The notes: generated from the letters alone by a model not told the origin. A stretch of DNA of 64,000 nucleotides from WTGA01 sp965214055 (GCA_965214055.1 OZ243931.1:868001-932000), one strand, 5' to 3'. Positions 8,626 through 18,133 are shown, counted from the stretch's first letter. A program made the numbers and translations.

Positions 8626-10608
8626 ATGAAACTGGCATTTTGCACATTCAAATATTTCCCCTACTCCGGTCTCTCCCGGGATTTGTTGCGCGTTTTGCAG
8701 GAATGTCATCGGCGGGGCCATGAAGTTCACGTATATGCCTTTGCATGGGAAGAAGAATATCCGGAAGGCATCCACATCAATCTGCTGCGTGTGTTGCCTC
8801 TGGGAAACCATACCCGAAATGCCTCCTTTTACCGGCAGTTCAGAAGAAAAACTGCGGACCGGCAGTTTGATGCGGTCATCGGATTCAACAAGATGCCCGG
8901 TCTGGATTTCTATTACGCTGCAGACAGTTGTTATCTCGCAAAGACCGCGCACCATTATGGACCGCTTTACCGGTTGACTCCACGGTACCGTAATTTTTAT
9001 TCCTTTGAACGGGCGGTGTTTGATGTCCGATCCTCAACCACCATTTTGTCGATCTCCGAACGCGAAAAGGGGATCTATCAACAACACTACGGTACCCCGG
9101 AACATCGGTTCAAACCATTGCCACCAACGCTGGACAGCGACCGGAAGCTGAGGGAACCCCACGAAACTGTACGACAAAACAAGCGGAAGGAATTGGGGAT
9201 TGAAGACCATCAGTTCCTGTTGTTGTTCATTGGATCAGGGTTCAAGACAAAAGGCCTGGATCGCGCAATCAGAGCTATCGCTTCCCTGCCCGGAGAAATT
9301 CGAGGTTGGTCCAGACTGATTGTCGTGGGCCAGGACAACAAACAGGAGTTCCAGCAACTTGCGACCGGACTGGGGCTTTCAGAGCACATTCGATTCCTGG
9401 GTGGTCGGGAAGATGTTCTGGAGATCATGGCGGCTGGTGACATCCTTGTACACCCTGCGTACAAGGAAAATACCGGGACGGTCCTGGTCGAGGCGATTGT
9501 GACCGGACTGCCGGTTCTCGCCACGGATATCTGTGGGTATGCCCCCCATATCACCCAAGCGGAAGCCGGAATCGTGCTGCATTCACCCTTCGATCAAAAC
9601 GAACTCAATGAACAATTGCACACCATGCTGTTGTCCGATGAGCGTCTTCGATGGCATGAAAATGGCATTGCCTACGGCAAGGACCCCCGCCTGTACCGTA
9701 TGCCGCAAACGGTCTGCGACCTGATTGAAGAGGGGGTCGGACAGAAAGACAGGATCGCGGGGGAAGACCCCACCCGGGAAATCGGTGATACCTGCATTCA
9801 CCTGAGAAAGGACCTGCAGGACGTGTTTGATCCCGCGTCTGCTTTTGATCAGATCATGGCATTGGACGGCGAAGAGGTCCGGAACGTACCGGGCAGGCGG
9901 ACCATCAAACTTAACCTGGGTGATCACACTTTTTATCTGAAAACCCACACGGGGGTGGGCTGGCAGGAAATTGTCAAGAATATCCTGTACTTCAGAATGC
10001 CGGTTCTGGGGGCCATGAATGAATGGCACGGCATCCATCATCTGAATCGTCTGGGTGTCGATACGCTGACGGCGGCCGGGTGCGGCACCACAGGGGGTAA
10101 TCCGGCCAGGCGCCAATCCTTCCTGCTCACCGATGAAATCGTGGACACCATCAGTCTTGAGGAACTGTTTACCCACTGGCTGGAATTTCCGCCAACGGGT
10201 CCCGATGAAATCCGCTACAAACGCTGGCTGATTCATCGAGTCGCTCGAATCTCCCGGAACCTTCATAACAGCGGCGCCAACCATCGTGATTTCTATCTGT
10301 GCCATTTTCTGCTGAAACAGGGGTATACTGCCGGAAAACCGGACCCGGAAAAATCCCGGCTGTATGTGATTGACCTGCACAGGATGCAACTGCGCAAGCG
10401 GACCCCGGTGCGCTGGGCAATCAAGGATATTGCCGGATTGTATTTCTCAAGCAAAGACATGAATCTCACTTCCCGGGACCTGTACCGATTCATGAAGGTC
10501 TATCGTTCCGGTTCGCTCAGGGAAGTACTTGGCCACGACCAGCGGTTCTGGAGTCGTGTTTACCGTCGAGGAGAAAACCTGTACCAGTCGGAAAGACAGC
10601 GAGTGTGA
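8626..10608 (+). CDS. Fused LPS core glycosyltransferase (WaaG-like) and LPS heptose kinase (WaaP-like)
   Basis: One 660-residue reading frame carries two LPS-core enzymes normally encoded by adjacent genes. Residues 1 to about 370 are a family 4 glycosyltransferase of the WaaG type, adding the first hexose to heptose II; marks are LLFIGSGFKTKGLDRAI, IRFLGGREDVLEIMAAGD and the donor-site stretch HPAYKENTGTVLVEAI. Residues about 395-655 are a WaaP-type kinase that phosphorylates core heptose I. They include FYLKTHTGVGWQEI, LTAAGCG, the catalytic loop NHRDFYLCHFLL and the metal-binding VIDLHRMQLR. No internal stop or frameshift separates the domains, and the linker near 371-395 is short. In pseudomonads waaG and waaP are consecutive genes, so the fusion is a plausible gene-joining event. 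Confidence 0.88.
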   Translation: MKLAFCTFKYFPYSGLSRDLLRVLQECHRRGHEVHVYAFAWEEEYPEGIHINLLRVLPLGNHTRNASFYRQFRRKTADRQFDAVIGFNKMPGLDFYYAADSCYLAKTAHHYGPLYRLTPRYRNFYSFERAVFDVRSSTTILSISEREKGIYQQHYGTPEHRFKPLPPTLDSDRKLREPHETVRQNKRKELGIEDHQFLLLFIGSGFKTKGLDRAIRAIASLPGEIRGWSRLIVVGQDNKQEFQQLATGLGLSEHIRFLGGREDVLEIMAAGDILVHPAYKENTGTVLVEAIVTGLPVLATDICGYAPHITQAEAGIVLHSPFDQNELNEQLHTMLLSDERLRWHENGIAYGKDPRLYRMPQTVCDLIEEGVGQKDRIAGEDPTREIGDTCIHLRKDLQDVFDPASAFDQIMALDGEEVRNVPGRRTIKLNLGDHTFYLKTHTGVGWQEIVKNILYFRMPVLGAMNEWHGIHHLNRLGVDTLTAAGCGTTGGNPARRQSFLLTDEIVDTISLEELFTHWLEFPPTGPDEIRYKRWLIHRVARISRNLHNSGANHRDFYLCHFLLKQGYTAGKPDPEKSRLYVIDLHRMQLRKRTPVRWAIKDIAGLYFSSKDMNLTSRDLYRFMKVYRSGSLREVLGHDQRFWSRVYRRGENLYQSERQRV

Positions 10609-10633
10609 AACCGAAAAACCTCTTGTCGCCATC

Positions 10634-11305
10634 ATGACCTTAATAACCCGGTGTCTGAATTCCGGGGTCTGCAGCCGCGACCTGAAAACTCTCTGCGCCC
10701 ACCCGGAAAGCGCGTTTTCCGAGACGGCCGTGATGGTCAAGGATGGCACCCGAAACACCCTTCATCGGGTCACCACCGATATCGGTGACCTGGTGATCAA
10801 ACGCTATAACACCAAGAATGCATGGCACCTGGCCCGGCGGAACTTCCAGACAAGCCGGGCACTGAACTGCTGGCATATGGGCACATTATTCCGATCCAGA
10901 GGGATTGACACCCCGGAACCCATGGCCGTCGTAGAAGATCAGCGGGGCCCGTTCTCAGGGCGGTCCTGGTATATCTGCCGCTATGTGGGCAACACCCTGT
11001 TGCCGGATTATCTTGGGTCAACGGATTGGGAGGAAAGATTTGAACTGATCAAAATCAGGGTATGCGAGCTGTTTCAGGCCCTGCAGTCCCACCGATTCTC
11101 CCACGGCGACCTGAAAGGGTCGAACCTGCTGGTCCATGAGGGTCGCCTGACCGTGGTTGATCTGGATGCGGCGAAGCAGCACCGGTCCCCCTTGCTGCAC
11201 CGTTTGGCGTTCGACAATGACAAGGCACGGTTTTTGAAAAACTGGACCAGCACTCCCGAAATACAGCGCAGATTCAGTACATTGCTGAGTGAGAAGGGTC
11301 TGTAG
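10634..11305 (+). CDS. LPS kinase of the WaaP/Kdo kinase family
   Basis: About 223 residues from ATG 10634. An in-frame ATG at 10529 exists but would overlap the previous gene by 80 bp. Kinase marks are GDLVIKRYN (the ATP-anchoring Lys), the catalytic loop SHGDLKGSNLLV and the metal-binding VVDLDAAKQ. The fold is that of small eukaryote-like sugar kinases acting on LPS core heptose or Kdo at the inner face of the membrane. It is the second kinase domain in a row after the WaaG-WaaP fusion, so the two presumably act on different core positions. Stop codon lies 3 bp before the isomerase gene. Confidence 0.82.
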   Translation: MTLITRCLNSGVCSRDLKTLCAHPESAFSETAVMVKDGTRNTLHRVTTDIGDLVIKRYNTKNAWHLARRNFQTSRALNCWHMGTLFRSRGIDTPEPMAVVEDQRGPFSGRSWYICRYVGNTLLPDYLGSTDWEERFELIKIRVCELFQALQSHRFSHGDLKGSNLLVHEGRLTVVDLDAAKQHRSPLLHRLAFDNDKARFLKNWTSTPEIQRRFSTLLSEKGL

Positions 11306-11308
11306 CAA

Positions 11309-12937
11309 ATGGGCAGGAAAAACGAAATCAGTCCGGCAATGCTCTCCCACCTGTGGAACCGGGACCCGGCATTGTGGAAAGGGGCTGGATGCGATGAAGA
11401 ATCCATCCAGAGTCGGTTGGGATGGCTGGATGCGGTGGACTGGATGGAAACCCGGGTTGGCGAACTCTCGGGCTGGGCAGACCGGACCGTTGTGCCCGGC
11501 ACATTCGATCACCTGGTCTTGCTCGGTATGGGAGGGTCCAGTCTGTCTCCCGGTGTTTTTGCCGACCTGTTTGGCAACCGACCCGGATACCCACGGTTGA
11601 GTATTCTGGATACCTCCTCGCCGGATGAAATACGGGGGCTTAAGATAGTTCCCGAAAAGACCCTGTTTATCGTCTCCAGCAAATCGGGGACGACGGTTGA
11701 GACCCTCGACCTGTTCCAGTATTTTTACTCATTGCTCCAAACCTGCTCCGATACCCCTGGCCGTCAGGTGATTGCCATTACCGATTCCGGGTCTCCATTG
11801 CATCGCACGGCTGAACAACACCATTTCCTGAAGGTGTTCGAAAACCCGGAAAATATGGGCGGCCGCTATTCAGCCCTCAGTTACTTTGGTCTGGTTCCGG
11901 CCGCCCTGTGTGGTGTCGACCTCCAGCGGTTGTGGTCGACAACCCGGCACCTGCAAAGCCGGTTCCAGGCGGATGTGGAAAACAACCCGGTGCTTGAACT
12001 GTCCCGGTTTCTCGCACAGTGCGCGAAATCGGGGAACGGGTTGTTGCAGTTACACCTGGATGAAAATCTGTGGTCCCTGGGAGGATGGATCGAGCAGTTG
12101 CTCGCGGAAAGCACCGGAAAACAGGGACAGGGTATACTGCCGGCCATAGACCACCCGGGTTTTCCCTGCGGCGGCCAGTCTGAACCGGCATTTTCTATCA
12201 CGATCACAATGGGGAAGACAGATTCCTGCCAGGCCAGGCAGGTTCCGGGGTCACCAACCCATCGTTCCTGGAATCTGGCCACCGCCGATGAGATTGGCGG
12301 GGAATTTCTCAAATGGGAGATGGCCACGGCCCTGGTTTCGAGCGTGCTCTCGGTCAACCCGTTTGACCAGCCCGACGTGGAGTCGGCCAAGCGACAATCC
12401 CGGCGGTTTATAGACAGCAGAAATGCCTACCCGATTTTTTCCTGCCTAAAACGGGATCACTACGAGGTGTTCTCCAATGCCCCGCACAGAACTCCGGGCG
12501 GACCGGACTCACGGGGTACGCTGCTCGCTGCGCTTGAGAAACCTGGTGATATCCAACTCTATCTGGGGCTGCTGGCATATCTGCCCCGATTCCCGGATGT
12601 GGAGATTCGGTTGCATCAGCTGAAGCAGTGCCTGGCGCACCGCCTGTCCCGGACCGTGACCTTGGGATACGGCCCCCGCTACCTGCATTCGACGGGCCAG
12701 CTCCACAAGGGAGGTCCCGTCAATGCCGGTTTCCTGCAACTGACCGAGGAATGCGTGGAAGACCTGGCAATTCCCGGACGGTCCTACGGGTTTGCCCAAT
12801 TGCATCGGGCACAGGCGGATGGCGATTATGCGGTGCTGGATTCAAATCAAAATCCAGATGAAACCCGAATAGTGCGTTGGATGCTAAAAGGCGATAGACT
12901 TGCAGCCTTGGATGCCCTGATTTCGGATCTTTCCTGA
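11309..12937 (+). CDS. pgi: Glucose-6-phosphate isomerase-like protein
   Basis: 542 residues with SIS-fold isomerase motifs: LLGMGGSSLSP, IVSSKSGTTVETLD, and the signature LLAESTGKQGQGILP. That last form is closest to isomerase domains fused to transaldolase in other bacteria rather than to classical E. coli Pgi. It would interconvert glucose-6-phosphate and fructose-6-phosphate, which feeds nucleotide-sugar and heptose synthesis. It lies 3 bp after the LPS kinase gene and 82 bp before glyQ. Action on another sugar phosphate, such as a heptose phosphate, cannot be excluded. Confidence 0.82.
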   Translation: MGRKNEISPAMLSHLWNRDPALWKGAGCDEESIQSRLGWLDAVDWMETRVGELSGWADRTVVPGTFDHLVLLGMGGSSLSPGVFADLFGNRPGYPRLSILDTSSPDEIRGLKIVPEKTLFIVSSKSGTTVETLDLFQYFYSLLQTCSDTPGRQVIAITDSGSPLHRTAEQHHFLKVFENPENMGGRYSALSYFGLVPAALCGVDLQRLWSTTRHLQSRFQADVENNPVLELSRFLAQCAKSGNGLLQLHLDENLWSLGGWIEQLLAESTGKQGQGILPAIDHPGFPCGGQSEPAFSITITMGKTDSCQARQVPGSPTHRSWNLATADEIGGEFLKWEMATALVSSVLSVNPFDQPDVESAKRQSRRFIDSRNAYPIFSCLKRDHYEVFSNAPHRTPGGPDSRGTLLAALEKPGDIQLYLGLLAYLPRFPDVEIRLHQLKQCLAHRLSRTVTLGYGPRYLHSTGQLHKGGPVNAGFLQLTEECVEDLAIPGRSYGFAQLHRAQADGDYAVLDSNQNPDETRIVRWMLKGDRLAALDALISDLS

Positions 12938-13019
12938 GACGATTTCTGTTGGCGAATCAACTGCAAACACAAACAGCGGCAACTCTGCCCAACTCCAGAA
13001 TATCGTACACGTCAATACC

Positions 13020-13937
13020 ATGGTGACTTTCCAGCAACTGATCATGACGCTGCAGCAGTACTGGGCAGAGCAGGGATGCGTCATCCTGCAGCCGTACGAC
13101 ATGGAAGTGGGGGCCGGTACGTTTCATCCGGCCACTTTCCTCGCCGCCATCGGTCCCGAACCGACCCAGGCGGCCTATGTCCAGCCGTCGCGCCGTCCGA
13201 CCGATGGGCGCTATGGCGACAATCCCAATCGGCTGCAGCACTATTTCCAGTTCCAGGTTGTTCTCAAGCCGTCTCCGTTGAATTTTCAGGATCTGTACCT
13301 GGGATCCCTGTCCAGCCTTGGCCTCGATATGCTCAAAGATGATGTCCGGTTTGTGGAGGACGACTGGGAATCTCCGACTCTGGCGGCCTGGGGGTTGGGC
13401 TGGGAAGTCTGGTTGAACGGGATGGAAGTCTCGCAATTTACCTATTTCCAGCAGGTGGGCGGCCTGGATTGTCGGCCGGTCACCGGAGAAATTACCTATG
13501 GACTGGAACGAATCGCAATGTACCTCCAGGGCATGGACTCCCTGTATGACCTAATCTGGACCAAGGGGAAACATGGAACCCGCTGTTACGGTGACCTGTA
13601 TTTGCAGAATGAAGTCGAGCAGTCCGCCTACAACTTCGAGCATGCCGATATTCCGGGGTTGCTGGATCAGTTCAACACGGCAGAACACATGGCCGGAGCC
13701 CTGTTGGACAAGCGCCTGCCCCTGCCGGCCTATGAACAGGTGCTGACCGCCTCTCACACCTTCAACCTGCTGGATGCCCGGCATGCCATCGGAGTAACCG
13801 AGCGGGCCCGGTATATCGCCAGGGTGAGAAACCTGGCACGGGGAGTTGCCCGGGAGTATTACGATAGCCGGGAGAAACTCGGATTTCCCGGAGTAAAGAA
13901 ACCCCGGGCATCCAAGCGTTCCCGGAGTAAACGCTGA
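13020..13937 (+). CDS. glyQ: Glycine--tRNA ligase alpha subunit
   Basis: 305 residues, the normal size of the class II catalytic subunit in alpha2-beta2 bacterial GlyRS. Conserved segments include TFQQLIMTLQQYWAEQGCVI at the start, ATFLAAIGPEPTQAAYVQPS and TYGLERIAMYLQG. It activates glycine and charges tRNA-Gly together with GlyS. Its stop codon shares a base with the start of glyS (TGATG), giving strict translational coupling and equal dosage. Confidence 0.98.
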   Translation: MVTFQQLIMTLQQYWAEQGCVILQPYDMEVGAGTFHPATFLAAIGPEPTQAAYVQPSRRPTDGRYGDNPNRLQHYFQFQVVLKPSPLNFQDLYLGSLSSLGLDMLKDDVRFVEDDWESPTLAAWGLGWEVWLNGMEVSQFTYFQQVGGLDCRPVTGEITYGLERIAMYLQGMDSLYDLIWTKGKHGTRCYGDLYLQNEVEQSAYNFEHADIPGLLDQFNTAEHMAGALLDKRLPLPAYEQVLTASHTFNLLDARHAIGVTERARYIARVRNLARGVAREYYDSREKLGFPGVKKPRASKRSRSKR

Positions 13938-16081
13938 TGGCAATGACTGGAAACCGAACCGGCAGAGCGAAGAACCTGCTGATTGAACTCGGCACGGAGG
14001 AACTGCCTCCGAAAGCGCTTAAAAAGCTTGGCCAGTCCTTTGCCCGGCACATCTTCACCAGTCTGGTGGACGCCGGTGTCATGCAGGACAGTGAGGACGA
14101 TTACCGGTATTATGCAACCCCCCGACGACTCGCAGTCTGGGCCCGGGGCGTGCATCCCGTACAACCCGACCGGAACGAGGCAAGGCGGGGTCCTGCCATC
14201 AAGGCGGCTTTTGACGCAGATGGAAATCCCACCGGGGCGGCCAGAGGGTTTGCCCGATCCTGTGGTGTGGAAGTGAACCAGCTGAAACGCCGGAAAACCG
14301 AGAAAGGCGAGTGGCTGGTCCATGAAAACACGGTGAAGGGAAAGCGGCTGGGGGCTATCCTGACCCAGTGTCTGGATGAAGCCGTCAAGGCATTGCCGAT
14401 CCCCAGGCGGATGCGCTGGGGAGCCTGTGAAGAGGAATTCATCCGACCGGTTCACTGGCTGCTTGCACTCCATGGCAGTGAGGTCATTCGGACCGGGGTT
14501 CTGGGGTTGAAAGCGGGTCGAGACAGCCGGGGCCATCGTTTTCATTGCCCGGGAGAATTGAGAATCCTGTCAGCGGACCGATACCTGAATACCCTGAAAA
14601 CCAGTGGGTTTGTGATAGCTGATTACGAATCCAGGAAATCCACCATTGTCAAGCAGACAACCAGTCTGGCAGGGAAATCCGGGGTCCATGTGGTACTGGA
14701 TGCCCCGCTTCTGGAGGAAGTTACCGGATTGGTTGAATGGCCCGTATCCGTGTTGGGCAAATACGACGAGCGGTTCCTGAAATTGCCTGTTGAAGTCTTG
14801 ACTTCGACAATGAACCACCATCAGAAATACTTTCATCTGGTCGATGAGAAGAACACCCCCGTCCCCTTGTTTGTTGCGGTGATCAATCTCAAGAGCAGAA
14901 CCCCCGCAAGAGTGCGCAAGGGCAACGAACGGGTACTGCGGGCCCGGTTGTCCGACGCGGATTTTTTCTTCGAAACGGATCAGAAAATCCGGCTCGACGA
15001 GCGGATTGATGATTTGAAGGGGGTCCTGTTTCATCACAAACTGGGTTCCGTCTACGACAAGTCCCTGCGAATCGAAAAGCTGGCCGGAGCGATTGCAGGG
15101 CAACTCGGTGTGGAGGGTCAAAGCGTCCGGGAGGCTTCGGTGTTGTGCAAAGCCGACCTGGTGACAAACATGGTCGGGGAGTTTCCGGAACTCCAGGGTA
15201 CAATTGGGAAACACTATGCCTGCAACCAGGGCTGGAACCGAAAGATTGCCGATGCGATCGAGGGGCATTATTTCCCCCGCCATGCCGGCGATCAACTGCC
15301 TGGGTCAGCGATTGCACAATGCCTGGCGTTGGCCGACCGGCTGGACACGGTATTCGGAATCTTCCTGTGCGGCGAAATGCCCACCGGTGACCGGGACCCC
15401 TTCGCCCTGCGCCGGGCCACACTGGGGATTTTGCGCATCCTCGTGGAATGCCGGCTGGACCTGGACCTGTTGGACCTGTATCAACAGGCGTCCAGCCTCT
15501 ACACGCATGTGGAGATCGCCGGCAACCGAACACAGGAGATTGAACAAGTGATTCAACAGGTTCTGACATTCTCGGATGAACGACTGAAAGGCTATTTCAT
15601 TTCACGGGGATTTGAGGTTGAAGCCATTGCAGCCGTGCAGGCCGTCCGGCCCACCAGACCGTTCAATTCCTATCTCCGGCTAAAGGCGGTGAGCGGGCTC
15701 TTTACAACAGACCGGGCCGTTGCCGAATCCCTTGCCTACTCCAACAAACGCATTGCGAATATCCTGTCAAAGGCCAGTCAACATCACCCCGGTTCACTGG
15801 AATTTGACCCCGGGTTGTTGGCGGAACCGGCTGAACAGGCACTTGCGGAATCTGTGGGGAAAATAGAAAAACAGGTCACTGCCTGTTTTGAAAGCGATGA
15901 TTATGATCGTGGTTTCAACCAGTTGTCTGCCCTGAAGTCACCCATCGATGCCTTCTTTGATCAGGTCATGGTGATGCATGATGACCCGATGATCCAGACC
16001 AACCGGCTGGCACTGCTGGCGCGGATACGCCGGTTGTTCCTGGGCGGGGCGGACCTGTCAAAAATGCGGCTGGATTCATGA
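13937..16081 (+). CDS. glyS: Glycine--tRNA ligase beta subunit
   Basis: 714 residues, slightly above the usual 690. It starts with the conserved LLIELGTEELPPKALKKL segment and contains TSTMNHHQKYFHLVDEKN and the HD-like GEFPELQGTIGKHYA region, followed by the DALR-type tRNA-binding C-terminus. It binds the tRNA and anticodon for the GlyQ catalytic subunit. It overlaps the next gene by an ATGA junction. Confidence 0.98.
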   Translation: MAMTGNRTGRAKNLLIELGTEELPPKALKKLGQSFARHIFTSLVDAGVMQDSEDDYRYYATPRRLAVWARGVHPVQPDRNEARRGPAIKAAFDADGNPTGAARGFARSCGVEVNQLKRRKTEKGEWLVHENTVKGKRLGAILTQCLDEAVKALPIPRRMRWGACEEEFIRPVHWLLALHGSEVIRTGVLGLKAGRDSRGHRFHCPGELRILSADRYLNTLKTSGFVIADYESRKSTIVKQTTSLAGKSGVHVVLDAPLLEEVTGLVEWPVSVLGKYDERFLKLPVEVLTSTMNHHQKYFHLVDEKNTPVPLFVAVINLKSRTPARVRKGNERVLRARLSDADFFFETDQKIRLDERIDDLKGVLFHHKLGSVYDKSLRIEKLAGAIAGQLGVEGQSVREASVLCKADLVTNMVGEFPELQGTIGKHYACNQGWNRKIADAIEGHYFPRHAGDQLPGSAIAQCLALADRLDTVFGIFLCGEMPTGDRDPFALRRATLGILRILVECRLDLDLLDLYQQASSLYTHVEIAGNRTQEIEQVIQQVLTFSDERLKGYFISRGFEVEAIAAVQAVRPTRPFNSYLRLKAVSGLFTTDRAVAESLAYSNKRIANILSKASQHHPGSLEFDPGLLAEPAEQALAESVGKIEKQVTACFESDDYDRGFNQLSALKSPIDAFFDQVMVMHDDPMIQTNRLALLARIRRLFLGGADLSKMRLDS

Positions 16082-16419
16082 ACAGGGATTCCTACGACGC
16101 GATGCTGGCCGCAGTGCAGGCATTTCATGACCAGCATGAATTCAACCGGCATGGTGGGGAGGACATGGTTTATCGGGTTGCGCTGATGACCGAAGAACTC
16201 GGGGAGATATCCGCCTGCGTTTCAAAGGGAAAACCCGTTGATGAACTCGCTGAAGAATGTGCGGATTTGCTGATTTTGCTGATCGGAAACGCAATCAGTG
16301 CAGAGTTTGATTTAAACCAGGCATTCTGGGATAAAATGGAGACCGTGTCGCGGCGGAACAGTCGAATCATTGATGGGCGGATCCGGGTTTCCAATTTTGG
16401 AGAGAAAGATTCGTCTTGA
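16078..16419 (+). CDS. MazG-like nucleotide pyrophosphohydrolase
   Basis: 113 residues, a single MazG-type all-alpha domain. The metal-binding pattern is visible as MTEELGEISACVSKG followed by ELAEECADLLILLIG, i.e. the ExxE and ExxD acidic pairs. Such proteins hydrolyse (d)NTPs to monophosphates and are thought to clean up non-canonical nucleotides; the exact substrate is unknown. Translation is coupled to glyS by the ATGA overlap. Confidence 0.85.
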   Translation: MNRDSYDAMLAAVQAFHDQHEFNRHGGEDMVYRVALMTEELGEISACVSKGKPVDELAEECADLLILLIGNAISAEFDLNQAFWDKMETVSRRNSRIIDGRIRVSNFGEKDSS

Positions 16420-16444
16420 TCCAGACATTCAAAAAGGGCAGGCC

Positions 16445-17020
16445 ATGAAAACGAGCAAGCTGGTCATTCTGGACAGGGATGGTGTGATCAATCACGATTC
16501 TGCCGACTACATCCGTTCTCCTGACGATTGGCACGCTATCCCCGGCAGTCTTGAGGCGATTGCCCGATTGTGCAGGGAGGATTACCAAGTCGTCCTGATC
16601 ACCAATCAATCCGGAATTTCAAGGGGATTTTATTCAACGAATCAATTGAATCGGATTCACCAGAAAATGCTGGATGAGTTGCATCGTGTCGGCGGGGAAA
16701 TCAGTGCCATCTTTTTTTGCCCTCACAGTGACCGCGACCAGTGTGAATGCAGAAAACCCAAGCCAGGAATGTTTCTGGAATTGTCAGAGCGGCTGAAACT
16801 GAGTTTGAACGATGTGTTCGCCGTAGGAGATTCATTTCGGGACCTGAAGGCGGCGCAGGTAGCCGGGGCGTTGCCGGTTTTGGTAAAAACCGGGAAAGGT
16901 CGGCAAACCTGTCAGGAACGGTCCTTTCTTGATCCTGAAAACGGGATGGACCAGGTACCGATATACGAAGACCTCAGTGGATTTGTTGACGACCTGTTGC
17001 TTGCCCCAGGATCGGCATGA
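16445..17020 (+). CDS. gmhB: D-glycero-beta-D-manno-heptose 1,7-bisphosphate 7-phosphatase
   Basis: 191 residues from ATG 16445 (the longer in-frame start at 16370 overlaps the MazG-like gene). It is a HAD-family phosphatase with the nucleophile motif ILDRDGVIN, motif II LITNQSG, the GmhB-type zinc loop CPHSDRDQCECRKPKP, and the terminal acidic motif VGDSFRDLKAA. It removes the C7 phosphate in ADP-heptose synthesis for the LPS inner core. The glyQS-gmhB-plsC order is common in gammaproteobacteria. It overlaps plsC by an ATGA junction. Confidence 0.94.
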   Translation: MKTSKLVILDRDGVINHDSADYIRSPDDWHAIPGSLEAIARLCREDYQVVLITNQSGISRGFYSTNQLNRIHQKMLDELHRVGGEISAIFFCPHSDRDQCECRKPKPGMFLELSERLKLSLNDVFAVGDSFRDLKAAQVAGALPVLVKTGKGRQTCQERSFLDPENGMDQVPIYEDLSGFVDDLLLAPGSA

Positions 17021-17745
17021 ATGAATGGCTCATGCTGTTGTTTACACGCTCTTTGATTTATATCACCGGTCAGGTCCTCAGTGCGATTGTCATCGGTATC
17101 GTTGCCCTGTTTTTTTTCTTTTCAGTTTCACTGCGTTCACAAATACTCCTGCAATGGGCACGGTTCAATATCTGGACCTTGAAAGTCATCTGCGGGATTC
17201 AGTACCGGGTCAGGGGTGCGGAAAATATCCCGAATGAGCCTTCAGTCATTATTTCCAATCACCAGTCAGCGTGGGAGACTCTGTGTTTTCAGAATATCTT
17301 CCCGTTACAGTCTTATCTCATCAAACGCGAACTGTTGTGGATTCCATTTTTCGGCTGGGGGCTGGCACTGAATCGTCCGGTGCCCATTGACCGGTCAAAA
17401 AAAAACCGGGCGCTGCAACAGTTAATCAGTCAGGGAATGAAGCGACTCCAGGAGGGCCGGTGGCTGGTGATCTTTCCAGAAGGCAGTCGAATGAAACCCG
17501 GACACCCGGCCCGTTTTCAGTCTGGAGGGGCAATGATCGCGAGCAAGTTCGATTGCCCGGTTGTACCGGTGTGTCACAATGCTGGGGTGTTCTGGCCGAA
17601 GAGGGGATTCCTCAAGTACCCCGGCGTGATTGATATCTGTATCGGCCCAACCATCCTGCCGGAAGGTAGGAAAGTGCGGGAACTGAATCGGGAGGTTGAG
17701 TCCTGGATCAAAACGGAACTCCAGACGCTTCCTGACCATCGTTAG
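17017..17745 (+). CDS. plsC: 1-acyl-sn-glycerol-3-phosphate acyltransferase
   Basis: 242 residues. A hydrophobic N-terminal segment (about 8-38) anchors it in the inner membrane. The catalytic motif is NHQSAWE at 81-87, the HX4E variant of the usual HX4D box seen in many proteobacterial PlsC-like enzymes. Block III is FPEGSR at 153-158. It acylates lysophosphatidic acid to phosphatidic acid in phospholipid synthesis. Last gene of the operon. Confidence 0.92.
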   Translation: MNEWLMLLFTRSLIYITGQVLSAIVIGIVALFFFFSVSLRSQILLQWARFNIWTLKVICGIQYRVRGAENIPNEPSVIISNHQSAWETLCFQNIFPLQSYLIKRELLWIPFFGWGLALNRPVPIDRSKKNRALQQLISQGMKRLQEGRWLVIFPEGSRMKPGHPARFQSGGAMIASKFDCPVVPVCHNAGVFWPKRGFLKYPGVIDICIGPTILPEGRKVRELNREVESWIKTELQTLPDHR

Positions 17746-17806
17746 GCAATGAGTAGTAACTGACGCAAATCTCCCCCGCAATTCGCCGGAGGGAGCAAAA
17801 TTTCTT

Positions 17807-18133
17807 TCACTCCTCCGAACGCTCACTGTTAACGAAACCAGCTTCGACCCGCCCCCATGTCCCGCTCACAGACCGCGCGCGAACCGCAACCTCGGCGATG
17901 GCGTCGGCCCGGTCCAGGGCGACTTCCAGATCGACGAAAACCGTTTCGAATTCACTGTCCTTCGCCAGGCGCCGCAACAGTTCTCGCACGAGGCTCGTCT
18001 TGCCCATGCGCCACTACGCGGTCACCAGGGTGTGATCGCTGTCCCGCATGCGATCCGTCAGGATCTCAAGCTCCACCTTCCGGTCGAAGAAACGGTCTTC
18101 CTCGACCCAGTTGCTTCCGCCCTTTCTCAGCAT
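17807..18133 (-). pseudogene. Truncated AAA ATPase with a stop codon just before Walker A
   Basis: Read from ATG 18133 on the minus strand the product opens with NWVEEDRFFDRKVELEILTD, the usual N-terminus of a family of small stand-alone AAA ATPases. It then reaches LVTA, an in-frame TAG (18016-18014), and W-R followed by MGKTSLVRELLRRL, which is the Walker A region. The FVDLE strand follows, and then the frame ends at 17807, far short of the roughly 380-480 residues expected, so sensor and C-terminal domains are missing. Two independent lesions (nonsense codon and truncation) make it a clear remnant. Confidence 0.8.
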
